Part shown: positions 40,785 to 52,964 of the stretch, in pieces
Layout: each line of letters opens with the position of its first letter
How positions within the stretch are numbered: the stretch's first letter is position 1
DNA from: Dryocosmus kuriphilus
Lineage: Eukaryota; Arthropoda; Insecta; Hymenoptera; Cynipidae
Length of the DNA: 64,000 nt
Direction: 5' to 3'
NCBI GenBank assembly: GCA_038277395.1
Contig: CM076191.1
Location: forward strand, 181,676,687-181,740,686
The notes under the pieces: model-generated
Database searches by the model: none
What the model was told of the DNA's origin: nothing
Seen by the model: only the letters and a program-made list of their open reading frames with translations
Made by a program: the position numbers and the translations under genes

Positions 40785-43492
40785 TCAGTTCAGTGATCTA
40801 CTATGCATTAAGAAGGGATAATGGATCAGAAAATATTGTCGAAATGATGGAAATAGTGACAAGAATAGAGTCGGACCATCTATCTATTACACTAGTATTG
40901 GGAATAGAAGAGGGAAAACAAGTTAAAAGAAGGAAAGAGGGCAAAAAGGGGGAGATGTTCTTTAAATGGAATGAGGATAGAGAAGAGGAATATAACAAGG
41001 GAATGAGGAAAAAATGGAGCGGAAGGAATGATAATGATTCAGTAGATGAGAGATGCGGGAAGTTGATTATTAAAATAAAAGAAGTCGCGAGAGAATTGGG
41101 GATGGTTAAAAAGAGGAGTAGAGGTGAAGAAGATAAAGAGAAACCGGGGAAAGAAGTCAAGGAACAGAGGAAAAAGGTGTGGGAGGCATTGAAGGATTAC
41201 TTAGAAACTAAAGGAGAGAGAGAAAAAGGAGTACTAAGGGAACGGAGGAAGAGGCTAAGAGCGCTAGGAATTAAGAAAAAGAGAGAGATCGAGGAAGCAA
41301 AATGGAGGGACGTGGAGTCCAGCATAAGTGGGAGGCAATTATGGCAAGCGATAGGTAAGTTTAGACCGAGAAGGAAGCAGAAGGGAAAGGGGATAACAAA
41401 AAAGCAGTGGATGGAGCACTTTCAGGAATTACTAGTAGTGCAGAGACGAAGGGAGATGGAAGAAAGAGTAGGTATAGAGGAAGGGGAAAGGGAAGAAGAG
41501 CAGAAAGAAAATGAGGAAAAAATGGAAAAACTAAATGCAGAAATAGGTCAGAGGGAGGTTAGGAAGGCGCTAAAGGAATTGAAAAACAACAAAGCCGCTG
41601 GGGAAGATGAGATAACAGCGGAATTCCTGAAAAATCTCAGGAATGGATAACGGAACTGAGTGAGATAATCAACCTAATGTGGATAGAGGGGGAAATAGCG
41701 AGGGTGTGGGAGGAGGCTAGGATATATCCTATTTATAAATCAGGGGACGAGAAATCAACAACGAATTATAGAGGAGTGGCTTTACTAGACGTGGGGTACA
41801 AATTGATAACAATAATGGGAAAAAGATTAAGGGAGTGGATAGAGAAGAAAGGAGTAATAAAGGAGAGTCAGGCAGGATTTGGAGAAGGAAGAGCCACAAG
41901 GGACCATATCTTCGTACTGAACAGTCTTGCGGGTAATAAATTAAAAAGGAAAGGGGGAAAACTTTATGTTGCGTTCATAGATTTCAAAAAAGCGTTCGAT
42001 TTGGTAGACAGGGACCGGATGATAAAGAAACTAGAGAAAACAGGAATAAAGGGGCGGATGATGAAAATGATCAGGAGAATATATGAGAAGACAACCAACT
42101 CGATAATAACAGGGGAAGGTGTATCGGAGAAATTTGAAACGTGGAGGGGAGTAAGACAGGGGTGCCGGTTGAGCTCAACATTATTTATAATAGGGCTGAA
42201 TGATCTAGAAGCCGAATGGGAGAGAGAAAGAATGAGGGAGAGACAGTAATAGGGAACAAGAAAATATATGCATTAAAGTTTGCTGACGATGTAGTTGTAA
42301 TAGCGGACGATGCGATGGGTCTGAAAGAAATGCTCAAAACACTGGAGAAGTATGTAGATAAGAATATGATGGAGGTGAATGTAGAGAAGAGTAAAATAAT
42401 ATTTAGAAAAGGTGGGAGAAGAAAGAAGGATGAAAGTTGGAAATTTAAGAGGAAGAGTCTAGAAATAGTGGATAGATATAAATATCTTGGTTTTTGGTTT
42501 TCGACAGGCATGACTTACAGGAAACATTTACAGAATATCGGAAAGAAAGCGAAGATAGCGGCGAACGCAACATGGGGGATAATGAAAAGGGCAAGAGTAA
42601 AGAGGTTGAGTAGAAGATTATATTTAATGAATGCACTAGTAAAGTCAGGCTTCATGTATGGGGTAGAAATATGGGGATGGGGAAGAAGGGAGGAAATGGA
42701 AAAAGCACAGGGAAAATGCGTAAAAATGACAATTGGGGTAGATAACAACACACCGGGATATCTATGGAGAATGGAGGCGGGAGTTAGAAGGATAGAAGTA
42801 GAAGCTAGAAGAAGAGCGGGAGAGGATATCAGTAAGTTAGTGCAAATGGAAGATGATAGGTGGCCTCGAATATGTCTAAGAGAAGAAATAAGAGGCATTG
42901 AGAATGGATGTCCAACAGAATGGGGTAGGGAACTGGAAAAGGCAATGAGGGAAATAGGGAATGGAATAACATGTAAGAGAATGAGAAACCAGGAGGAGCT
43001 AGAGGAATTAAATAAAGAACTAGATAGAGGAGTAAAGATAAAAGAAGAGCAGGGAATACAGGAGGATTGGGGAAGAATTGATAAATCAAGGTACTGTGAT
43101 TGGTACAAAGAATGCAAAAGTAATGCAGAGAGGGAGAAGTATTGGGAAAGAGGGAGTATAAAAGAAAGAGATAAAGAACAATGGGCAAGATTGAGGTGCG
43201 GCAATGTAGGGAAGACGGGGAAAAAAAAGGTTTTAAGGATTTAGGATGTCGGATATGCCGAGAAGAAACGGAGTCACTAGAGCATATTATAGAATGTGCG
43301 AAGGTGGCAGAGGCGATAGGGGGGAAGGAGGCAAAGTGGGTTGAGAATTGGTGGAAAAAGGAAGATGGTTTAGACAAAAGGGGAAAAATAATAAATGTGC
43401 TGAAAAAAGAGCCGATCACTGAGCTATGCGGATATATATGGAAATTTCAAGAAATGGTTAGAAACAGAAGGGAGGAAGAGAGGGATGAATGA
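40785..43492 (+). pseudogene. APE-type LINE ORF2, 5'-truncated, three frameshifts
   Basis: The first frame (from about 40793) begins within the end of an AP-endonuclease domain: IESDHLSITLVL contains the conserved SDH. A charged linker leads to the RT: KNNKAAGEDEITAEFLKNL, then after a lost base near 41637 YPIYKSGDEKSTTNYRGVAL, QAGFGEGRATRDHIF, FIDFKKAFDLVDR (A), GVRQGCRLSS (B) and, after a shift near 42225, FADDVVVIADD (C) and YKYLGFWFS. The third shift is in a run of A near 43225. The C-terminus has a CCHC-type motif (CRICREETESLEHIIECAK). No RNase H is seen. The strand is strongly purine-rich. The clade cannot be fixed by eye; similar proteins are common in Hymenoptera. Frames on the opposite strand are shadows. 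Confidence 0.9.
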
Positions 43493-43640
43493 GTGAGCGG
43501 AAGGAGGAGTGATGTACGGGCGATGTTTTTAAAAAACTTGTAATTGTATTTAGACACTTTCGTAATGTAGAAATCATAATTGTATAGAGGGAAGAATTGT
43601 AAAAGGCTGTAAAAGTCATACAAGGAATAAAGAATTATAT
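43493..43640 (+). other. LINE 3' UTR
   Basis: Sequence after the LINE stop to the AATAAAGAATTATATATAA-like tail at about 43625-43640. No clear poly-A tail and no TSD was found. Confidence 0.5.
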
Positions 43641-45969
43641 ATAATACCAGGGATATACAATTTTGCGCTACGTGAAGAATCACCCACACATACTTTTGGT
43701 GAAAAAACGCGAAATTAACACGAACTGAAAGATAGAAAAATTTAGGACGAAATGTAATTGAAGTTAAAGAAATTCAAACCAGTTTCTCAAATTACGATAT
43801 TAACAGCATTTCTAGTAATCGGTCGAGCAATCGTAGGGTATAAAAGCATATTATTCGAATATTACACATTTGTAAAGCAGTTAATCTCATATAGGTGTAA
43901 GAAGGACGAAATAAGGGTCTGGCACAATAGATTTTTCAGGTAACAGATTTATCGTGCGTCAATCTTTTTAGATAAATTTCAGTGGGAGAAAAAAAATGAC
44001 AGTGCTGTCAGAAAAGTGACAGTTGTTAATTTTGAGGGTCTAGCAATTATCTTGGAAATGTTGGTTATCCGAGTCGACACGCATCGCATTTCGTGGAGGA
44101 TTCAAGACTAAGAGAAAAAAATCTGGACTTAAACCTAAGATTGAAGGCAGACTTGAAGTTGCCAGACAATACCTTTACAGTTTACACCATCTCATTTCTG
44201 ACAGCTCAGGCTAGATGTCACAAAAATTATTTTAAAAAGTACTAAACAAACTTGAATTTTTTGTTAAAAAAAAAAATGAGAAAGTGCATTTGATTCAGAT
44301 AAATTAGTGCTAAATGCCTGGAAAGTTTGATTGAAAAATGTTATTAGGTTCCGAGAAAATGGATGATGTTGTTTAAACTTTGGACCGTGATAAAAAAACG
44401 CTGATAAGAAAATTGATTGAAAATTGTAATGATGTCCCGAGAAAATGGAGGGTGAACAGTTGTATCTTTATGGCATCCTTACAAAAAAATTTATAAGTTA
44501 CATTATCAAAAAATCCTTCTGTCGGGATATGTATTAGAATTTTTTAATTTTTTGAGACAAATTTTCTCATGCTCAAAAATTTGTGGGTTAGACTCTTATG
44601 ACATGATACCCCTGATTTGACACTTCTCTGTTGATGGCTACATAGACAATTACAACCATATTCACAGGTCTATGATGAGCATGAGAGAGAGAGAAAAGAT
44701 GTTAGAGTGCAATGAAATGAAAAAAGAGAAAACGGGGGCTAGGTGGCTCCAACTAATGATCCGGCGTCCGAGTACGAGTATCGTGTAACTACTAAGTGAA
44801 AATGCGCGTAGATTCGTTCAGAGATAGGGACCCATCTCCTCCTTTCTTGTCTCAGTTGTCCAGCTTATATACCCCAAGAAACAATAAAAATAATAACTCG
44901 ATTGTGCCAGGGCCAGAGTATCTCTAATCTCGAAATTCATCTTAGATTATAGCACCTATTTTATCCAGAATTCACTCTCATTTGATTATACTCGTTTAAA
45001 GAATATGCTTATTGCTATTCAAAAGTCTGTATACTTTATAGGAAATACAAAATATTTGGAAACAATAATACATCTTTTAATTAACATCATGAATAGCATA
45101 TGATGGAGAATGGATGGTGGGTAATTTTGAAATTAATTACCAAGTATTAAGCATAATATCTCCGAAAACTATCATGGATTTTTCACGAATATCAATCTAT
45201 AAGTTATTTATCATTTAATAATGAGGCAATGAATAAGACTTTTAGACGCGAATTTGCCTAACGGTATTTTATTCTTCACTTGGCACGCAACTGCCTACTT
45301 ATTTTATGTGTCATATAGAATTTCAAAAAATCGAATTTCAGAACTTTTCACATAGACCGTAGAATGTAGATTTAAGATTACTGCGTGTCCAAATGTATGG
45401 AGGCATGCATGAGTAGTCACTGGATATAAACCGGCTGAACCACACCATATCGGGCGATCTCGCATTATAATAATCGCCCGAAATTCACTTTTGCTTGAGA
45501 AACAACAAACTATGAACCCTTCTATTATCCTTTAAACCATTTCTTATTGTACCAGAAAAGAGCAGTTGGCGTTAAATATTAGGGGAGACCGGGGCTAGTT
45601 GACCAACTTTATACAACTCGATTTTAAAAATTTCAATAATTAGTGATGACCTTAGGTGAGCGATGTTTTGAATATGGTGAATAACATAAGCGGCTTTTCG
45701 GTCAGATAAAATATTTATTGATCCGTTAAATATCAATAGTCGACTTTTCTGATTGGTACCAATCCCTCTTCAAGACTCGTGTGTTGTTGGATCAGAGTCG
45801 AGAATTTAGACCGTAAAAAAATCGTAAAAAGAGTAACATATCTTCAGAAAAAACATACGAGAATTTAAAATCTCCTACGAAATAGTCGTAAAATTCTAGT
45901 CCTGAATGCCAATTTGAACTTAAAAACCAATTTCGATTTTTTGATCAGCAATTTGATATCTTTTTAAAC
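43641..45969. other. Intergenic DNA
   Basis: No gene seen. A perfect 8-bp hairpin CGGGCGAT/ATCGCCCG lies at 45451-45480. GGGGAGACCGGGGCTAGTTG at 45582 resembles ends of common arthropod repeats, but no partner end was found. A short GA-rich run is at about 44684. Confidence 0.35.
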
Positions 45970-46050
45970 AAATTCAATGTTAATCCATGTGATAATTAAA
46001 ATTTTCCAAAAAATGAAGGAAAATGTTAAACTCCATTTATTATTGACAAC

Positions 46051-46084
46051 GTTTTGGCCGAAATCATGTTGGCCTTTTTCAAGT
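46051..46084 (-). ncRNA. Variant hammerhead-like motif of PLE-D copy 3 (degenerate)
   Basis: Minus strand as at 31426, but GAAAC has become AAAAC (plus strand GTTTTGGCC), so even the conserved half of the core is damaged. Confidence 0.4.
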
Positions 46085-46093
46085 CTAAAAATT

Positions 46094-46163
46094 CTAAAGT
46101 ACAAAAAGAGGTTACGAATTTAACAGCAAAAAACAAATAAAAGGACCAAAAGAAAACACAAAC
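46094..46163 (-). other. 70-bp GT-AG intron in PLE-D copy 3 (unspliced)
   Basis: Same boundaries and length as 31469-31538: CGACAG|GTTTGTG to GTACTTTAG|AATTT. Confidence 0.75.
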
Positions 46164-46522
46164 CTGTCGAAAATAAAAAGGAAACATTGTTGAACGAGTC
46201 CAATCCTTTGCCTCAATCATAGATGGTCAAAAATTTAGAGTAATATTAGACATTACAATGTTTTCCCTTAATTATATATAATGACCATAATATGAATATT
46301 AAAACTTAGTCTCTCCCAAAAATTTTGAGAGACTAAGAACTTAAGTAAAAAATTAAATTTTTGTAAATAAAAGAACTTAGGTTATGGAATGGAATACGTT
46401 GAAGAAAGAGCATTAAAATCCGGTGACATGTGGTATAAAACTATATTACATGCTCAAGGAAAAATATGGTTTACCTATTCAATACAGATGAGGAGGCGGG
46501 AAATTTGAACAGTGAAAATGTT

Positions 46523-47967
46523 TCATTTGGTGATACTTTGATATATCTTATTAATGTTTAGTGTTTCGGTTATTAAATTTATGGAAGATTTTTTTAATTT
46601 GTTAATAAAAATGGATTCTAAAATCCGTCTTTTAAATGTATTTGTTTCTTTACCTAAAATTTTAATGTTTTTGAAATAAAAATAAAAAAAATGATCTGAA
46701 TACCATGCATGTTGTGCTAAGCCCGTGTTCTGATTTCCAACAACACAATCTCTTTTATGTTCCGCAATACGATCTTTTAATCTTCTCCCAGTTTCACCGA
46801 TGTACACTCCACTACAACCCTTACAATTGATTCTGTAGATGACACCGCTTAAATTCTCGATACTGTCTTTAACTTTTTTTTTTTGTTTATTAAAAATTTA
46901 TCTAGATAATATGCATTTTTGAAATAAACATTGATATTAAATTTTTTTAAAGAACCTTTTAATCTTTCTGATAAACCCTCAACATAAGGTAAGGTTAATT
47001 TTAAATTAGTATTATTGTGACTTTCAAGCCATTTGTTCTTTTTCATATTGACCAAATCACTATTATAAATTTCATTAATTCTTTCATTAATAATAAGATT
47101 AATTAAATTAATAGGATAGTTGTTCTGTGATAAAGTAATTTTTAATTGAATTAAATTTTCTTTTCGGAATTTAAAATCACTAAGTTTAATACATCTATCT
47201 ACCAAATTCTTAATTAAACCAATTTTTGAGTTTAAAGAATGATTAGAGTGAAAATGTAAGTATCCACCTGACCAGGATTCTTTTTTATACCAATTTGTTT
47301 CAATGTGACCATCCATCGTTTTAATAAGAGAAATATCTGGAAAATGTAAAATATTATTTTCTTCAAGCTCAAGAGTAAACTGAACAGAAGGTTCAATGCT
47401 ATTAAAAGTGTTAAAAAATTCTTCAATCTTATTAGTAGGAATGATCGTGAACACATCATCTACATATCTCTTGAAAAGTATTGGAGGAAAATCTAATAGA
47501 GCCAAAGCTCTATTTTCTATGTCCTCGAGAACTAAATTCGATAAAACTGGAGCGACAAAGGCGAACCCATAGGGCAACCTGAAAGCTGCCTATAAAATTT
47601 ATTATTAAACGAAAAAACCATGTTGTTGAAAACGAAACGCGTGGCAATCAGAATTTCATTTTTGCTAATACTAGTTAAATTATGATTCAGATTCAATTTT
47701 TCTTCTACACAATCCAAAGCCAAATCCAATGGAATACTGTCAAACATAGCAATGACGTCCAAAGAAATCAGAGAATGGTCAGGAGGAACAACTATATTTT
47801 TAATTATTTCTTTAAGTTCCCAACTATTTTTTAAAGTTATTCCTGAGACACCTGAAATTGGCTTTAAAATGTTTGAAATTTAGCTAAGTTGTAAGAAGGA
47901 CAACCAATAGTACACACAATTAATCTCCATTTTAATTCCGGTTTATGGATCTTAGGTAGGGCGTAGG
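46523..47967 (-). pseudogene. PLE-D copy 3: RT and GIY-YIG, frameshifted
   Basis: Reading 47967 to 46523: AKAYALPKIHKPELKWRLIV (RT motifs 1-2), a frame break, MDVIAMFDSIPLDLALDCVE (A), LSGCPMGSPLS (B), a second break near 47570, KRYVDDVFTIIPTNK (C), thumb (NWYKKESWSGGYLHFHSNHS), connecting region (KLTLPYVEGLSERLKGSLKK), a break near 46850, then GIY-YIG (GVYIGETGRRLKDRIAEHKR) to the stop near 46523. The N-domain is missing because the copy is 5'-truncated in the RT fingers. The motif B region is altered (ALSP expected). Confidence 0.9.
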
Positions 47968-47970
47968 CCT

Positions 47971-48507
47971 TTGCCACACAATAATAGTGATTTGGTCAAT
48001 ATGAAAAAGAACAAATGGCTTGAAACTCACAATAATACTAATTTAAAATTAACCTTACCTTATGTTGAGGGTTTATCAGAAAGATTAAAAGGTTCTTTAA
48101 AAAAATTTAATATCAATGTTTATTTCAAAAATGCATATTATCTAGATAAATTTTTAATAAAAAAAAAAAAAGATAAAGACAGTATCGGGAATTTAAGCGG
48201 TGTCATCTACAGAATCAATTGTAAGGGTTGTAGTGGAGTGTACATCGGTGAAACTGGGAGGAGATTAAAAGATCGTATTGCGGAACATAAAAGAGATTGT
48301 GTTGTTGGCTCAGCGCAACATGCATGGAATTCAGATCATTTTTTTGATTTTGATTTCAAAAACATTAAAATTTTAGGTAAAGAAACAAATACATTTAAAA
48401 GACGGATTTTAGAATCCATTTTTATTAACAAATTAAAAAAATCTTCCATAAATTTAATAACTGAAACACTAAACATTAATAAGATATATCAAAGTATCAC
48501 CAAATGA
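47971..48507 (+). pseudogene. PLE-D copy 4: connecting region and GIY-YIG, open frame
   Basis: A 178-codon frame without internal stops: NSDLVNMKKNKWLETHNNTN, LPYVEGLSERLKGSLKKFN, then GVIYRINCKGCSGVYIGETG, RRLKDRIAEHKRDC, H and FKNIKILGKETNTFKRRILE to the usual C-terminus. Seven residues (around NQNTGLA) are deleted. It is a 5'-truncated copy with no RT, but the endonuclease residues Tyr, Arg, His and Glu are visible. The first ATG is not a natural start. Confidence 0.88.
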
Positions 48508-48867
48508 AACATTTTCACCGTTCAAATTTCCCGCCTCCTCATCTGTATTTGAATAGGTAAACCATATTTTTCCTTGAGCATGTAATATAGTTTTATACCA
48601 CATGTCACCGGATTTTAATGCTCTTTCTTCAACGTACTCCGTTCCATAACCTAAGTTCTTTTATTTACAAAAATTTAATTTTTTACTTAAGTTCTTAGTC
48701 TCTCAAAATTTTTGGGAGAGACTAAGTTTTAATATTCATATTATGGTCATTATATATAATTAAGGGAAAACATTGTAATGTCTAATATTACTCTAAATTT
48801 TTGACCATCTATGATTGAGGCAAAGGACTGGACTCGTTCAACAATGTTTCCTTTTTATTTTCGACAG

Positions 48868-48937
48868 CTTTGTGTTTTCTTTTGGTCCTTTTATTTGAAT
48901 TTTGCTGTTAAATTCGTAACCTCCTTTTGTATTTTAG
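48868..48937 (+). other. 70-bp PLE-D intron with mutated donor
   Basis: Colinear with the other PLE-D introns; the donor is CGACAG|CT instead of GT, while the acceptor TTTTAG is kept. Confidence 0.7.
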
Positions 48938-48947
48938 AATTTTTAGA

Positions 48948-48986
48948 CTTGAAAAAGACCAACATGTTTTCGGCCGAAACGTTGTC
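48948..48986 (+). ncRNA. Variant hammerhead-like motif of PLE-D copy 4
   Basis: CTTGAAAA, GACC/GGCC stem II with one mismatch, GAAAC and GTTGTC. Confidence 0.45.
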
Positions 48987-49305
48987 AATAATAAATGGAG
49001 TTTTAATGGACTACACTTTTATTTTATTATGAGTTTTTTAATCGACCGTCTAGACCAATTATATATTTTTAAACATTTTCTTTCATTTTTTGGAAAATTG
49101 TTAATTATCATATGGATTAAATTCAATGTTGATTGATAATTGGAAGTCAAATTTTGTAAATTTTTGACGTGGATTTTTCTTCGACCGTTGTTATTTCAAA
49201 GTTGATGGAGTAATATTATTTCAGTCTTATGGTCAATTCAACAATAAAGAAACGCAACTTAATTGAAATTTAATGTATAAGTCAATTTATTATCTTCCTC
49301 TTTCT

Positions 49306-49341
49306 TCGACGTTTCGACCTCATTTGCGGGTCTCTTTCAAG
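49306..49341 (-). ncRNA. Variant hammerhead-like motif of PLE-E (minus)
   Basis: Minus strand CTTGAAAGAGACC, loop, GGTCGAAACGTCGAA; stem II GACC/GGTC is intact, and TTC/GAA can pair as stem I. Confidence 0.45.
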
Positions 49342-49344
49342 AAT

Positions 49345-49433
49345 CTACACAAATTTTAACAATATAGAAAAATTATAGTTTCGAGAACATTGTAATATTA
49401 AATATTATTAGTAAATACATTTTGGAAAGTTAC
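49345..49433 (-). other. GT-AG intron in PLE-E (minus)
   Basis: Minus strand ACAAAG|GTAACTTTCC to ATTTGTGTAG|ATTC, 89 bp, ending just before the ribozyme-like motif. Confidence 0.6.
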
Positions 49434-49829
49434 CTTTGTATAGAATCGTAGTAAATATTATCCAATATTTCTAGTGAATCATCCAATGTGTAAACATAAA
49501 ATTTAAAAAAAATTTAAAATCATATAAACATGAGTCATTTTTCCAATGTATACTTTTTTATATAAAATACTGATTGGAGTTCCAAATCAAGGAACTCCAA
49601 TTTATTGTCACATTTTTACATGGTAGTTGCTGACGGACAGGAAAAGAGAGACTAATCGTAGATGTACAATCATTCAGAAGAGTAGGGATACTAAATCAGA
49701 ATATTCATTTAAATTCCTGAAGAAAAAGCGCGCCAAACCCTGGAAGGAAACTTCTTTTATTATTTTGAAATTGGAACTCTTAATGCAGGATGCATTGGTA
49801 AATATGGTTAATATTTTTGATTTCTGTGA

Positions 49830-50066
49830 TTAAATTTATTGAGTTATTATTGTATTTTTTAATGTATATTGATTGTAAAATCCTTCTTTTAAATATATTA
49901 TTTTCTCGCTATAATTTTGACATTATTAAAATCGAAATGATGATTGAATTTCCATGAGTGTTGAGACAATCCTGTATTAAGATTTCCAATTTCACAGTCC
50001 TTTTTATGTTCATATATTCTTGTTTTTAATCTCCTCCCTGTTTCACCAATGTAGATTTTGTTACAG
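49830..50066 (-). pseudogene. PLE-E minus fragment: GIY-YIG core
   Basis: Encodes CKGCNKIYIGETGRRLKTRI, YEHKKDCEIGNLNTGLSQHS and FDFNNVKIIAR, then a frame change into the C-terminus. The upstream hydrophobic residues in the same frame come from the junction with the plus copy and are not part of the protein. Confidence 0.82.
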
Positions 50067-50128
50067 CCTTTACAAAAAAACACAAAAACAATAACAATTT
50101 TAAAAATAAAAATAATATAGAAAACATT

Positions 50129-51816
50129 GTTACAAAATTTCAAAACGAACACAAAGATTTGCTTTTTACAAAAGCCGATAAAGGAAACATCACAGTTGCA
50201 ACCGATATAGATGATTACAACACTACCATTTGAAAATATTCTAAAAAATAATACTTTATATAAAAACGTAAAAACTAGTTTAATTCCAACTGTTGAAAAT
50301 AAGTGTTATGACACAATAAAAAGATGGGAGAAAAAAACCTATATAAATAATAAAACTGCTCATCAACTAAAAACTTATAATAGTACAATTGCAAAAGCTT
50401 ATGCAGTTCCTAAAGTTCATAAACCGGTTTTGAGTTGGTGATTAATAGTCTTGACCACAAGATCACCTACATATAACTTAGAAAAATTCTTATCAAACAC
50501 TTTAAGACCAATATCAGGTAATACAGATGCGTTCATTAAAAACAGTTGGGACCTAAAACAAAAAATCAATAACATTATTGTACCTTCAACACATTCATTA
50601 GTATCCTTTGATGTTGTGTCCATGTTCGATAACATACCGTTAGATTTAGCGTTAGATTGCATCGAAGAGAAATTAAATTTAAACAAGAATTTAACAAAAA
50701 TTTCTAAAAACGAAATCCTAATAGCTGTTAAAACGGTTTTTAATAATTGCGTCTTTTCTTTTAACAAAAAATTTTACAAACAAATTTCAGGCTGTCCAAT
50801 GGGGTCACCATTATCCCCAATAGTCTCAAGCTTAGTATCAGAAGATGTGGAAAGAAGAGCCTTATCTAAACTAACATTTAAACCCGTTTTCTATAAACGG
50901 TATGTGGATGACATCTTCACAATTATACCACATAACAAAATTAATGAAGTCTTAAATATTTTCAATAATATTGAAGATAATATAAAATTCACAGTTGAAC
51001 TTGAAAATAACAATAGTTTAAGTATTTTGGATTTAAAAATCATAAAAAATAATGACGGATATTTAATCACAAACTGGTATAAAAAAGAATCTTGATCCGG
51101 CCGCTATTTAAATTTTGATTCACACCATCTATTTAGCCAAAAGATTGGTTTAATAAAGGGGCTAATAGACAGATGTATTAAACTAAGTAACATTGAATTT
51201 CGAAGAGAAAACTTAGAACAATTAAAGATCACATTACAATTAAATAATTATCCACTTCAGTTACTAGAAAATGTCATAAAAGAACAATACACCTAGAATT
51301 GAAAAAAAGAAAAAGAATTATAACGAAAGTTATAATAACAATAATTTAATAGTTACTCTACCTTATATACAAGGCCTCTCCGAAAGATTACGAAGATCCT
51401 TAAAAAATTTTAATATAAATGTTTATTTTAAAAATAATCACAATCTAAATACTTTCTTTCAAAATAAAAAAGACTTGGACAGTATTTAAAATTCATCTTG
51501 CGTAGTTTATCTCATTAATTGTAAAGGCTGTAACAAAATCTACATTGGTGAAACAGGAAGGAGATTAAAAACAAGAATATATGAACATAAAAGGGACTGT
51601 GAAATTGGAAATCTTAATACAGGATTGTCTCAACACTCATGGAAATTCTATCATCATTTCGATTTTAATAACGTCAAAATTATAGCGAGAGAAAATAATA
51701 TATTTAAAAGAAGGATTTTACAATCAATATACATTAAAAAATACAATGATAACTCAATAAATTTAATCACAGAAATAAAAAATATTACCCAAATTTACCA
51801 ATACATCCTGCATTAA
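50129..51816 (+). pseudogene. PLE-E plus copy: RT and GIY-YIG with stops
   Basis: Starts after the N-domain: LLFTKADKGNITVATDIDDY, stop, KAYAVPKVHKP (motif 1), stop, LVSFDVVSMFDNIPLDLALD (A), ISGCPMGSPLSPIVSSLV (B), YKRYVDDIFTIIP (C), thumb with a TGA at 51093, connecting region with stops near 51294 and 51487, then GIY-YIG: VVYLINCKGCNKIYIGETGR, EHKRDCEIGN and the C-terminus to 51814-51816. Catalytic Asp residues are present but several nonsense mutations inactivate it. Confidence 0.9.
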
Positions 51817-52162
51817 GAGTTCCAATTTCAAAATAATAAAAGAAGTTTCCTTCCAGGGTTTGGGGCGCTTTTTCATCAGGAATTTAAATGAATATTCTGA
51901 TTTAGTATCCCTACTCTTCTGAATGATTGTACATCTACGATTAGTCTCTCTTTTCCTGTCCGTCAGTAACTACCATGTAAAAATCTGACCATAAATTGGA
52001 GTTCCTTGATTTGGAACTCTAATCAGTATTTTATATAAAAAAGTATACATTGGAAAAATGACTCATGTTTATATGATTTTAAATTTTTTTTAAATTTTAT
52101 GTTTACACATTGGATGATTCACTAGAAATATTGGATTATGTTTTCTACGATTCTATACAAAG

Positions 52163-52246
52163 GTAACTTTCCAAATATGTATTTTACTAATAATATTACA
52201 ATGTTCTCGAAACTATAATTTTTCTATATTGTTAAAATTTGTGTAG
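52163..52246 (+). other. GT-AG intron in PLE-E (plus)
   Basis: ACAAAG|GTAACTTTCC to AATTTGTGTAG|ATTC, 84 bp; the ribozyme-like motif follows after 3 bases. Confidence 0.6.
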
Positions 52247-52249
52247 ATT

Positions 52250-52286
52250 CTTGAAAAAGACCCGCAAATGAGTTCGAAACGTCGAA
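52250..52286 (+). ncRNA. Variant hammerhead-like motif of PLE-E (plus)
   Basis: CTTGAAAAAGACC, loop, GTTCGAAACGTCGAA. GAAAC lies at 52276-52280. Stem II is GACC against GTTC here, weaker than in the minus copy. Confidence 0.4.
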
Positions 52287-52964
52287 GAAAGAGGAAGATA
52301 ATAAATTGACTTATATATTAAATTTCAATTAAGTTGTGTTTCTTTATTGTCGAATTGACCGTAAGACTGAAATAATATTACTCCATCAACTTTCAAATTC
52401 AATGTTTTTGTATTTGGAAGAAAGATTTCTGGAATGTACGTTTTTATCTAAACAAAAATTTCAACATAAGAATCATCAAAATTCGTTTAGCCGTTCAGGA
52501 AAACCTGGGTAAATCTTTTTTATCATAAGAGCTGTTAAAAAATTCATTTTACAGCGAAGAAAAACGACTTTCGCTTTTTCGTGGCCTACTTGGAATAATT
52601 TGTCCTAAACTGGAAATTCAAACTCAAATAAAAATAGTATGTAAATGTTTTAAATAGTATGTAAAGGTTTATTATGTTTCTATATAAATTTTTACCTTGG
52701 TAATCAGTACACTGTTTATCGTCCGATCGTAAGCATCTCTACTTCAAAAATGTAATACTTATAATTTTGGAGTTCCAAAAACATCGGAACTTCAAATATG
52801 ATTAAAAATGTAAAAAGTGTTGACTAAAATGTGATTTTTTACAAAAAATTTGTTGAAAAAACAACATATGAAGGATGAGAAATTTGATAGAACTATTATT
52901 GACATTTATTGTTTCTACACTAGAGATATTTTAATTTTATATACTACATCGATCGACATTTAAG

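Larger units (their letters stand above)
45970..49130. mobile_element. PLE-D pair 2, head-to-head, with 12-bp TSD
   Basis: AAATTCAATGTT occurs at 45970-45981 and 49119-49130 immediately outside the element ends (AATCCATGTG and CATATGGATT). Between them a minus copy (45982 to about 47967) and a plus copy (about 47968-49118) are joined at their 5' truncations. The TSD around the whole pair implies that it entered as one unit. Confidence 0.85.
49190..52396. mobile_element. PLE-E inverted pair
   Basis: A minus fragment (about 49205-50066) and a longer plus copy (about 50070-52396) meet head to head. The outer segments are inverted copies, e.g. AAGTTGATGGAGTAATATT at about 49200 and its complement at about 52375. 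Each side has its own intron and hammerhead-like motif. I did not find a clear TSD. Confidence 0.8.

Noticed and set aside
40801..43419. Long minus-strand open frames opposite the LINE
   Set aside because: They are Ser/Leu/Phe-rich shadows produced by the purine-rich LINE coding strand.
49898..50152. Signal peptide or membrane protein from the hydrophobic N-terminus of a GIY-YIG frame
   Set aside because: The hydrophobic part comes from read-through across the inverted junction with the neighbouring PLE copy.
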